From contig JAGKWY010000065.1 in the NCBI GenBank assembly GCA_021151625.1, positions 1-61,807 on the forward strand: a DNA stretch of 61,807 nucleotides, read 5' to 3'. This stretch comes from Gammaproteobacteria bacterium (GTDB lineage: Bacteria; Pseudomonadota; Gammaproteobacteria; Pseudomonadales; Cellvibrionaceae). The first letter of the stretch is position 1. Every line of letters starts with the position of its first letter. Shown here piece after piece: positions 54,847 through 61,807 of the stretch. The notes beneath the pieces were generated by a model. The model was not told the DNA's origin, searched no databases, and saw only the letters and a program-made list of their open reading frames with translations. The position numbers and the translations under genes were made by a program.

Positions 54847-56166
54847 GTGGCTGAAGTACTATTAGTTGACGATGACAAAATTTTTTTAGAAGCGACAGCA
54901 GAATTGTTGCGGCTATTAGGGCACAACGTAAAAGCGGTAGATTCTGTTGCGCGTGCACGTGACTTGATTAGCGAATATCATTTCACTCATATGATATTAG
55001 ATCTGATTTTGCCTGATGGTAGTGGCTTGCATTTATTGGAAGCTTTACCTGAAAGAAGTAATACCAAAATTATTCTCGTAACTGGCCATCCTTCTGTTAA
55101 ATCCATTGTTAGAAATTTGTACGGTTCAAATGTTAATTACCTGATTAAACCTATTGACTTGCCGCAGTTACAATCAATTTTTGTTGAGAGTAAACCCTTG
55201 GCAATCAATCAGCAGCAAAGTGCTTGTTTGCATTTTAATTATTTGGTGGGTGAATCAGAACCCATGAAAAATCTGTATCAAATGATTGAGCGTGTGGCAG
55301 CAACCAAGGCAAATGTGATGCTGATGGGTGAGAGTGGTGTGGGTAAGGAAATGGTGGCCGCCGCTATTCACTATGCCAGTAATTTGGATGGAGAGTTTGT
55401 GGCCACCAATTGTGGTGCTTTTTCACGCGAGTTGATTAATAGCGAGCTTTTTGGGCACGAAAAAGGTGCATTTACAGGTGCTACTCATCGTAAAATTGGT
55501 GTTTTCGAGCAAGCTGATAAAGGAACATTATTTCTGGATGAAATTACTGAAATGCCCCTGGATCAGCAGCCCAATTTATTGCGTGTTCTGGAGACCCAAA
55601 AATTAATCAGGTTAGGATCTGTTACAGCTGTTGATATTGATACCAGGGTAGTTTCTGCCACTAACCGGACAGAACTTGAGATTGCAGAGCAACAATGTTT
55701 GCGTCAGGACTTATATTTTCGGTTGGCAGTCTTTCCTATCCATATCCCGCCATTGCGTACTCGCAAAAGCGATATTCCTTTGTTGGTAAAGTATTTCCTG
55801 GAAACATTTAATCAGCAATATGACAGTGAAGTCGGCATTAGCGAGCAATCCTTACACAGATTAATGGATTATGATTGGCCCGGGAATGTGCGCGAGCTGC
55901 GCCATGCTATCCATCGTGCATATATTATGGCGGACCCGCAAAAAAAACAGGTGGTTCTACCACATGATCTCACTTCGCCTTTTTCCAAAGTTAGTCTGCA
56001 GCCTGCTTCCGGGATTTCAGTGGGTAAAACTGTTGAAGAAGTGGAGCGTGAATTAATTGAAATTACGTTGCAGCATTTTGACGGTGATAAGAAGCAGACA
56101 GCCGATATGTTAGGTATTAGTTTGAAAACGCTCTATAACCGTTTAAACAGTTATGTAGACGCTTAG
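54847..56166 (+). CDS. Sigma-54-dependent NtrC-family response regulator
   Basis: A 439-residue activator. The receiver domain is 1-115 with acidic pocket D8-D10 and phosphoacceptor Asp52 (in MILDLILPDG). The central AAA+ domain (about 140-370) has Walker A GESGVGKE, the sigma-54 contact loop GAFTGA and Walker B GTLFLDEI. A C-terminal Fis-type helix-turn-helix follows (KKQTADMLGISLKTLYNRL). GTG 54847 is chosen because GAGGGT lies about 6 bases before it and the receiver begins at once; upstream in-frame ATGs would add a non-homologous tail. It activates sigma-54 promoters on phosphorylation, and is followed by candidate phosphodonor genes. Confidence 0.94.
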   Translation: MAEVLLVDDDKIFLEATAELLRLLGHNVKAVDSVARARDLISEYHFTHMILDLILPDGSGLHLLEALPERSNTKIILVTGHPSVKSIVRNLYGSNVNYLIKPIDLPQLQSIFVESKPLAINQQQSACLHFNYLVGESEPMKNLYQMIERVAATKANVMLMGESGVGKEMVAAAIHYASNLDGEFVATNCGAFSRELINSELFGHEKGAFTGATHRKIGVFEQADKGTLFLDEITEMPLDQQPNLLRVLETQKLIRLGSVTAVDIDTRVVSATNRTELEIAEQQCLRQDLYFRLAVFPIHIPPLRTRKSDIPLLVKYFLETFNQQYDSEVGISEQSLHRLMDYDWPGNVRELRHAIHRAYIMADPQKKQVVLPHDLTSPFSKVSLQPASGISVGKTVEEVERELIEITLQHFDGDKKQTADMLGISLKTLYNRLNSYVDA

Positions 56167-56179
56167 TATTGGAGGGACA

Positions 56180-56398
56180 ATGGATAGCAAATATATTAGT
56201 GATCGATTAATACATGATGTGCGTAATCCATTGAACAATATTTCGATCAATGCCGAGTTGGGAAAGCTTACATTGGAGCGTACTGGCGATATAGATCGCG
56301 CTATTCATATTTTTGAAGTTATTTTGCTTGAGTGCCGTATTTGTAGCGTTAGATTGGATGCATTCAAAGACACTCGCGATCCCGATGAGGCTAAATAG
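56180..56398 (+). CDS. Stand-alone HisKA (DHp) mini-protein
   Basis: A 72-residue protein whose first half is a histidine-kinase dimerisation helix with an H-box: His12 in RLIHDVRNPLNNISINAELGKL, followed by a second helix (IDRAIHIFEVILLECRICSVRL). There is no ATPase domain, membrane span or sensor. It starts 13 bases after the sigma-54 regulator, preceded by GGAGGGAC, and overlaps the next kinase gene by one base, so it is translated within the signalling operon. It could be a phosphotransfer protein, a dominant modulator of a partner kinase, or a decayed kinase remnant; the good ribosome-binding site argues for expression. Confidence 0.8.
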   Translation: MDSKYISDRLIHDVRNPLNNISINAELGKLTLERTGDIDRAIHIFEVILLECRICSVRLDAFKDTRDPDEAK

Positions 56399-57894
56399 TG
56401 ATCCAGACTTCCTCTGCAAATGAGTCAGGGTTCGGAGGTATGCCAAATTATGTCTGGCATCTCGTGTTAGCTTCTGTGATCAGTTTTTTTTTAATTAGTA
56501 CGGCACTTTCCTACCGATCAGTTAACGTTATTGCTGCAAATAACCGCAGCATTAATAACAATCTCCAAACTATTAATCTCATCAAAGATCTGAAGACTGA
56601 AATATATGCTGCTGAAAGTAGCCAGCGAGGCTATTTATTGACGTCCAATGAGAAATATCTTGAACCCTATCATAATACACTTGTCATTATTGATGACCTC
56701 TTGAATAAATTGCGTGAAGCATCAAGTCGCGTTCCTCTGCAGGCGCAGCGCTATGATCAGCTTTATTCCAAAGTCCTGGACAAGATCAATGAAATGCAAT
56801 TGATTGTTAGCTTGACTGATGATGATCGTTTTCGGGATGCGGTCAATAAAATCAGGACGGACGAAGGAATAAAGATAATGGAGGAGATTACTGAGCTAAT
56901 CAGTGAAATGGAAAAGGATGAAACTTTACGTTTAAAAGAAAATAAGAGTCATGCGGTTAATAATCGCCAGTTTATAGTGGCTTCGCTGTTATTGACCAAC
57001 TCTATTGGATTGGCTCTGTCGCTGGGAATTTTTTTTATTTTGTATCGTAATTCCGCCAAGATAGAAAGTTTATATCGTGAGTTGGAGCAGGCAAATAGTG
57101 AGCTGGAGGCCAAGGTCGATGTGCGTACTCAGGCTCTAATGCAGTATTCAGAGGAGCTGCATCGTAGCAATAAGGACCTGGAAGCATTTGCATTTGTGGC
57201 GTCGCATGATTTGCAGGAGCCATTGCGAAAAATTCGCGCGTTTGGTGATAGGCTGCAACAAAAATTTATGCAAGATCTTGGTGAGCGCGGGGCAGATTAT
57301 GTGATGAGGATGCAGGCTGCATCTGAACGCATGTCGATCTTAATTAATGACCTATTGAGCTTCTCTCGTGTAACTACCAAGCAAAAACCATTTGAGCATG
57401 TTGACTTAAATCAGGTGGTAGGCAGGGTATTGGATGATCTCGATTATGCGATCGAAGATGCTGGTGCCAGGTTATATATTGAATCCTTACCCACTATCGA
57501 TGCAGATGCTTCACAGATGGGACAGGTATTTATGAACCTGATGACTAACAGTATGAAGTTCCATAAGCCTGATGTTGCTCCAGAAATTCGAATTACCTGT
57601 GAGGAAAAACTCCTTTCTCCGTTAGTGGAAGATATGAGGGAATGGTGTTGTATAAAATTTACCGATCAAGGAATAGGTTTTGATCAGCAATATTCTGAGC
57701 GAGTGTTTAATCTGTTCCAGCGCTTGCACGGACGTGATGAATATTCGGGGACTGGTATTGGTTTGGCGTTGTGTCGAAAAATTATCGAGCGCCATGGTGG
57801 AAGCATCGATGCTGAAAGCGAGCAGGGAAAGGGAGCGACATTTATTATCCGTTTGCCAATGACTCAACCGGTGATTGAACCGTTGGATATTTAA
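56398..57894 (+). CDS. CHASE3 sensor histidine kinase
   Basis: A 498-residue membrane kinase. One span lies at about 20-40, a periplasmic CHASE3 domain at about 45-185 (LKTEIYAAESSQRGYLLTSNEKYLEPY), and a second span at about 195-218. A coiled coil follows (LYRELEQANSELEAKVDVRTQAL), then a HisKA with His270 (VASHDLQEPLRKIRAF) and a HATPase with the N-box NLMTNSMKF and G-boxes (FTDQGIGFD; GTGIGLALCRKI). This phytochrome-type kinase core commonly pairs with a following single-domain receiver, as here. It starts at GTG, overlapping the mini-DHp stop. Confidence 0.93.
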   Translation: MIQTSSANESGFGGMPNYVWHLVLASVISFFLISTALSYRSVNVIAANNRSINNNLQTINLIKDLKTEIYAAESSQRGYLLTSNEKYLEPYHNTLVIIDDLLNKLREASSRVPLQAQRYDQLYSKVLDKINEMQLIVSLTDDDRFRDAVNKIRTDEGIKIMEEITELISEMEKDETLRLKENKSHAVNNRQFIVASLLLTNSIGLALSLGIFFILYRNSAKIESLYRELEQANSELEAKVDVRTQALMQYSEELHRSNKDLEAFAFVASHDLQEPLRKIRAFGDRLQQKFMQDLGERGADYVMRMQAASERMSILINDLLSFSRVTTKQKPFEHVDLNQVVGRVLDDLDYAIEDAGARLYIESLPTIDADASQMGQVFMNLMTNSMKFHKPDVAPEIRITCEEKLLSPLVEDMREWCCIKFTDQGIGFDQQYSERVFNLFQRLHGRDEYSGTGIGLALCRKIIERHGGSIDAESEQGKGATFIIRLPMTQPVIEPLDI

Positions 57895-57941
57895 CTTATG
57901 CATCATCACTTGTATGTTGCGCGAATGAGCAGTGGCAAATC

Positions 57942-58385
57942 ATGAATATATCTAAAAAAACATTGATAATCCTGATGGCGGAAGATGACAAAGATGATCG
58001 TCTTCTTGCCCAGGAAGCTATGTTGGAAAGCCGTGTATTAAATGAGTTGCATTTTGTTGAAGATGGCGTGCAGTTATTAAATTACTTGCATGGCAAGGGT
58101 GATTATTCTGACCGCACTCAATATCCAATACCTGGGCTCATTCTATTGGATTTGAATATGCCGAAAATGGATGGGCGAGAAGCTTTGGCTAAAATGAAGG
58201 CTGACAAAAATTTGCGCCGGATTCCTGTTGTGATTTTGACTACCTCCAAGGCAGAAGAGGATATGGTCAAGGGATATGATTTGGGGGCTGCCTCCTATAT
58301 TACCAAGCCTGTCACTTTTGATGCATTGGTCGAACTAATGCGGGTATTGGGTAGGTACTGGGTGGAGTTTGTGGAGTTACCATAG
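57942..58385 (+). CDS. Single-domain response regulator (Rcp1-like)
   Basis: A 147-residue receiver without an output domain. The acidic pocket is EDDKDD, the phosphoacceptor Asp is in LILLDLNMPKMDG, and the conserved Lys is in ASYITKPV. Insertions such as GKGDYSDRTQYPIP before the Asp strand are typical of Rcp1-type receivers that partner phytochrome-like kinases. It lies between the CHASE3 kinase and the hybrid kinase and probably relays phosphate between them. Confidence 0.92.
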   Translation: MNISKKTLIILMAEDDKDDRLLAQEAMLESRVLNELHFVEDGVQLLNYLHGKGDYSDRTQYPIPGLILLDLNMPKMDGREALAKMKADKNLRRIPVVILTTSKAEEDMVKGYDLGAASYITKPVTFDALVELMRVLGRYWVEFVELP

Positions 58386-58406
58386 ATTTTATCCGGAGGA
58401 AGGATT

Positions 58407-60338
58407 ATGCAAACCGTAAAACTACTCATTGTGGATGATGATGAAGATGATTTTTTACTGACCAGGGAGTTGTTGGGAGAAATTGATCAGGATTATCAGC
58501 TGGATTGGGCTTCTTCGTTCGATGAAGGCCTAAAGTTGTTGAGTCAAAGCAGCCATGATTTGTGCTTAATGGATTATAAATTGGGTGCGCAGGATGGTAT
58601 TGCATTGTTACGCGAAGCCCAGGATGTTGGATTTACCGGGCCAATTATTTTATTAACCGGAGTTCATCGGGAAGAGGTTGATATTCAGGCATTGGAAGCT
58701 GGTGCGGTGGATTATCTGGTCAAGGCAGATTTAAGTGCAGAGCAGCTTGCACGTTCAATTCGTTATGCGCTGGCACGCAGTGATGTAGAACGGGAACGTG
58801 TTGAACGATTGAAAGCCGAAGCGGAAAACCGTTCAAAAAGTGAATTTCTTGCGCACTTGAGTCATGAATTACGCACTCCTTTATCTGCAATTCTTGGCTT
58901 TACCGAATTGCTCATCAATAAAATCGCTGATATTGAAAGCCTCGCTCATCTCCATATTGTTCATCGAAACGGCAAGCATCTATTAGGTTTGCTGAATGAT
59001 GTATTGGATTTATCCAAAATTGAAGCGGGCAAGTTGGAGCTTGAAAAACAAACAATATGTTTATCATCGTTCCTTTGTGATATCTACTTTTTGATGCGCG
59101 GTGCTGCTATTGATAAAAATTTAGAGTTACGTATAGAGGCTCCCCAACCATTGCCTATAGATATTGTGACTGACCCTATGCGGTTGCGGCAGATTTTATT
59201 GAACCTGATTGGTAATGCTATCAAGTTTACGGAGGAGGGGGATGTTGTTTTACGCATTGAGCGTATCACTGAGGATAGCGTGGAAAAAATTTCATTCACA
59301 GTGAAAGATTCCGGAATTGGCATTGCACAAGATGTTATGGAATTAATTTTTGAGCCTTTTGTGCAATCAAAAGACACCTATGCTCATCCTCGTGCAGGAA
59401 CCGGGTTGGGCTTAACGATTAGTAAAATGCTGGTCGCCCGATTGGGAGGAAATATCTGTGTCAGGAGTGAAGTGGGTAAGGGAAGTGAGTTTAGTTTTTC
59501 GATAGATCCAGGTGATATTTCGCTAATTGATTCTGTGCTGCTGACTTTGAATTTCGATATGGTCGGAGAAAAGGCAACAGTGGTGCCGCAATTTCGCGGG
59601 CGTGTATTGGTTGTAGACGATTTACGTGATATCCGTTTGCTGATTGGGCATTTTGTTGCGCTAACTGGCCTTGAAGTGATGTATGCCGTCAATGGTGAAG
59701 ACGCGATCAGGTTAATTAATTCGGAAGCTGCGCACAATCGCCACTTTGACCTGGTGTTAATGGATATCCATATGCCGGTGATGGGAGGGCACGAAGCGGC
59801 TAAAAAATTACGGCAAGCCAGTTTTGAAAAGCCACTCATTGCATTGACTGCGGCACATATGAAAGGCGATATGGATAAGTGTTTTGAATCGGGATTTTCA
59901 TTTTACTTGGGAAAACCGGTTGATCAATCACGTTTATATGAATGCCTTACTCGTTATTTACCTATTGTGCCGTTGAGTAGCGGTCACCTGTCAAATAAAG
60001 GGCGTTTGATACTGGTTGTGGAAGATGATCCGGATGCATTACAGGCAATGTCTGCGTTGCTTGGGCTTTTAGGGTGGCAAGCAATTCCAGCAAAAGATGC
60101 TGCCATGGCATTGGTAAAAGCCAAAGAGTATTCACCGGAAATAATTTTGGTAGATATTAATCTGCCGGATATGAGTGGTTATGCATTTGCAGCGCAAATT
60201 CGCCCGCTGTTGCCGGATACGCAAATTATTGTGGTAAGTGGTGAAGAGATTGATAAACAACGCGCCCAGGATGCCGGCATTAGTGGCTCCTTGTTAAAGC
60301 CCGTTTCGTTGGATCAGCTTGAACAGTTTTTGCAATAA
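58407..60338 (+). CDS. Hybrid histidine kinase, REC-HisKA-HATPase-REC-REC
   Basis: A 643-residue soluble protein without membrane spans. REC1 (1-120, Asp56 in LCLMDYKLG) is followed by a short coiled coil, HisKA (His153 in LAHLSHELRTPLSAILG), HATPase (N-box LNLIGNAIKF; GTGLGLTISK), REC2 (about 400-515, LVLMDIHMPVMGG) and REC3 (about 530-643, IILVDINLPDMSG). The three receivers around one kinase core make it a phosphorelay hub that could take phosphate from or to the neighbouring receiver. AGGAAGG precedes its ATG. There is no Hpt domain in it or nearby, apart from the mini-DHp protein. Confidence 0.94.
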   Translation: MQTVKLLIVDDDEDDFLLTRELLGEIDQDYQLDWASSFDEGLKLLSQSSHDLCLMDYKLGAQDGIALLREAQDVGFTGPIILLTGVHREEVDIQALEAGAVDYLVKADLSAEQLARSIRYALARSDVERERVERLKAEAENRSKSEFLAHLSHELRTPLSAILGFTELLINKIADIESLAHLHIVHRNGKHLLGLLNDVLDLSKIEAGKLELEKQTICLSSFLCDIYFLMRGAAIDKNLELRIEAPQPLPIDIVTDPMRLRQILLNLIGNAIKFTEEGDVVLRIERITEDSVEKISFTVKDSGIGIAQDVMELIFEPFVQSKDTYAHPRAGTGLGLTISKMLVARLGGNICVRSEVGKGSEFSFSIDPGDISLIDSVLLTLNFDMVGEKATVVPQFRGRVLVVDDLRDIRLLIGHFVALTGLEVMYAVNGEDAIRLINSEAAHNRHFDLVLMDIHMPVMGGHEAAKKLRQASFEKPLIALTAAHMKGDMDKCFESGFSFYLGKPVDQSRLYECLTRYLPIVPLSSGHLSNKGRLILVVEDDPDALQAMSALLGLLGWQAIPAKDAAMALVKAKEYSPEIILVDINLPDMSGYAFAAQIRPLLPDTQIIVVSGEEIDKQRAQDAGISGSLLKPVSLDQLEQFLQ

Positions 60339-60369
60339 AAAAGCCTGCAGTATTCGTGCAGGCTTTTTT
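60337..60369. terminator. Bidirectional terminator between the hybrid kinase and miaB
   Basis: AAAAAAGCCTGCA/TGCAGGCTTTTTT stem with a 7-base loop, between converging genes. Confidence 0.93.
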
Positions 60370-60393
60370 CTTTGATGAATGAGACGTTGACGG

Positions 60394-61770
60394 TTAGAGT
60401 TTAATCCAGTCGCTATCCAATTCTGAAGACAAGAGTGTGCCGCGCAACGAATTGGGCAACGCTTCTTCAATCAACACATCCGCAAACTTGCCAATCAAAT
60501 CTGCATTGTCACAGCGGAAATTCACCACGCGGTTATTCTCGGTGCGGCCGCATAATTGGCCCGGGTCTTTTCTGGAATAACCTGAGACCAGGATGCGCTC
60601 AGTATTGCCTACCATGCGGCGGCTAATCGCCATGGCTTGCTGGATGATGCGGTCTTGCAGAATCGCCAAGCGCTGCTTTTTCTGTTCTTCCGGGGTTTCG
60701 TCGGGCAGGTCAGCGGCGGGTGTTCCCGGGCGCGGGCTGTAGACGAAACTGAATGAGGTATCGAATTCCATATCGTGGATGAGTTTCATGGTCGCTTCAA
60801 AATCGGCTTCGGTTTCACCGGGGAAACCGATAATAAAATCCGATGAGAAACTGATGTTGGGGCGAATCTTTTTAATGCGGCGCAATTTGGATTTGTATTC
60901 CAATGCGGTGTGGCCGCGCTTCATTGCCATCAAAATGCGATCGGAGCCGCTTTGTACTGGCAGGTGCAAGTGACTCACCAGCTCGGGGACATGGTTATAA
61001 ACTTCGATCAGGGAATCGGTGAATTCCACCGGATGTGAGGTGGTGAAGCGAATGCGGTCAATACCGTCTACCGCTGCAACATAAGTAATTAATTCGGCGA
61101 GGTCAACGACAGTGCCGTCGGTTGCATCGCCGCGATAGGCATTCACGTTTTGGCCCAACAGGTTAACTTCGCGTACACCTTGTTTGGCGAGGTGGATAAT
61201 CTCTGCCATCACATCCGCCACCGGGCGGCTAACTTCTTCACCGCGGGTGTAGGGCACTACGCAGAAGGTACAGTACTTGGAGCAGCCTTCCATGATGGAG
61301 ACAAAAGCGCTAACGCCATCGGCATCGGGTTGGGGCAGTTTGTCGAACTTCTCGATCTCGGGGAAGCTGACGTCCACCACAACCACGCCGTTGCTCTTTT
61401 TGGTTTCCATCATCTCCGGCAGGCGATGCAGGGTTTGCGGGCCAAAGATCAAATCCACAAAAGGCGCGCGCTCAGCAATAGCAGCACCTTCCTGGCTGGC
61501 TACACAACCACCCACGCCAATGACCAGTTCGGGGTTCTTTTTCTTAAGGTGTTTCCAGCGGCCCAATTCGTGGAAGAGCTTTTCCTGGGCTTTTTCGCGG
61601 ATGGAGCAGGTGTTGATGAGGATAACATCCGCTTCTTCGGGGTTTTCGGTCGCCACCATATTGTGGGATTCGCCCAATAAGTCACGCATGCGCGATGAAT
61701 CGTACTCATTCATCTGGCAGCCGTGGGTTTTGATATAGAGCTTTTTGGTCGGGGTTTCTGTGGCGGACAT
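60394..61770 (-). CDS. miaB: tRNA-2-methylthio-N6-dimethylallyladenosine synthase MiaB
   Basis: A 458-residue radical-SAM methylthiotransferase acting on A37 of tRNAs that read UNN codons. The N-terminal UPF0004 domain has Cys ligands (KTHGCQMNEYDS; INTCSIREKA; GGCVA). The radical-SAM domain carries CSKYCTFCVVPYTRG (CxxxCxxC) near residue 155, and the C-terminal TRAM domain starts near 380. ATG 61770 is preceded by AGGTG; the in-frame GTG nine bases earlier is less likely. In many gammaproteobacteria it directly precedes ybeZ; here 9 kb of other genes intervene. Confidence 0.96.
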   Translation of the reverse strand: MSATETPTKKLYIKTHGCQMNEYDSSRMRDLLGESHNMVATENPEEADVILINTCSIREKAQEKLFHELGRWKHLKKKNPELVIGVGGCVASQEGAAIAERAPFVDLIFGPQTLHRLPEMMETKKSNGVVVVDVSFPEIEKFDKLPQPDADGVSAFVSIMEGCSKYCTFCVVPYTRGEEVSRPVADVMAEIIHLAKQGVREVNLLGQNVNAYRGDATDGTVVDLAELITYVAAVDGIDRIRFTTSHPVEFTDSLIEVYNHVPELVSHLHLPVQSGSDRILMAMKRGHTALEYKSKLRRIKKIRPNISFSSDFIIGFPGETEADFEATMKLIHDMEFDTSFSFVYSPRPGTPAADLPDETPEEQKKQRLAILQDRIIQQAMAISRRMVGNTERILVSGYSRKDPGQLCGRTENNRVVNFRCDNADLIGKFADVLIEEALPNSLRGTLLSSELDSDWIKL

Positions 61771-61807
61771 CGACAACACCTGCGTAAACGCTGACTTGAT
61801 TAAAAAT

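Overview
The window looks like a chromosomal segment of a Gram-negative, polysaccharide-degrading gammaproteobacterium of the Cellvibrio type. The signs are secreted enzymes built from CBM2, CBM10, CBM5 and CBM73 modules joined by poly-serine linkers, an AA10 LPMO with the AA10-CBM5-CBM73 order known from Cellvibrio japonicus, and standard gammaproteobacterial housekeeping genes (miaB, ybeZ, ybeY, corC, lnt). The assignment rests on gene content only; no rRNA, tRNA or CRISPR array was seen.

Layout. (1) 0-14.6 kb is a plant/chitin polysaccharide locus: a CBM2-discoidin-like protein with an HEXXH metallopeptidase-like domain, its sister with a GH43 domain, a CBM3-YfaP-type secreted protein, a soluble PAS-PAS chemotaxis transducer, the LPMO, a GH26 mannanase whose signal peptide is split from the body by a frameshift, and a CBM2-GH5 endoglucanase. 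(2) 14.6-19.6 kb is an AT-rich patch: a secreted/outer-membrane-like gene cut by an in-frame stop, a patatin-like phospholipase with about eight central membrane spans, and a PG-binding/CHAP peptidoglycan hydrolase without a signal peptide. (3) 20.3-27.5 kb is a tight four-gene minus-strand operon (SulP transporter, DabA, DabB, second complex-I antiporter-like protein), read here as an inorganic-carbon uptake system. (4) 28.7-35.3 kb holds a periplasmic KatG, a BrkB/YihY membrane protein, an M23-like protein with a damaged-looking 5' end, and a secreted beta-helix protein. (5) 35.6-39.4 kb is a GntR-controlled ABC exporter operon with an acyltransferase. (6) 39.4-45 kb holds a TonB receptor, a CadC-like regulator with TPRs and a PQQ-type beta-propeller lipoprotein. 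(7) 45-47 kb is an ada-alkA alkylation-repair pair. (8) 47-51.2 kb is lnt, corC, ybeY, ybeZ. (9) 51.2-60.4 kb separates ybeZ from miaB and carries envelope-stress genes (BON protein, AI-2E permease, DUF1328, YqjD/YqjE/YqjK-like) followed by a signalling cluster (sigma-54 response regulator, a 72-residue stand-alone DHp protein, CHASE3 histidine kinase, single receiver, REC-HK-REC-REC hybrid). (10) miaB closes the window.

How the parts relate. The secreted enzymes of region 1 would together attack mannan, cellulose, arabinoxylan and chitin-bearing material. The DAB/SulP operon would supply bicarbonate, plausibly for anaplerotic carboxylation because no CO2-fixation gene is visible. The 51-60 kb block looks like an accessory stress/phosphorelay island inserted into the otherwise conserved miaB-ybeZYX-lnt order. 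The least explained pieces are the patatin/CHAP patch, the metallopeptidase-like CBM2 protein, the extended DAB operon and the mini-DHp phosphorelay.
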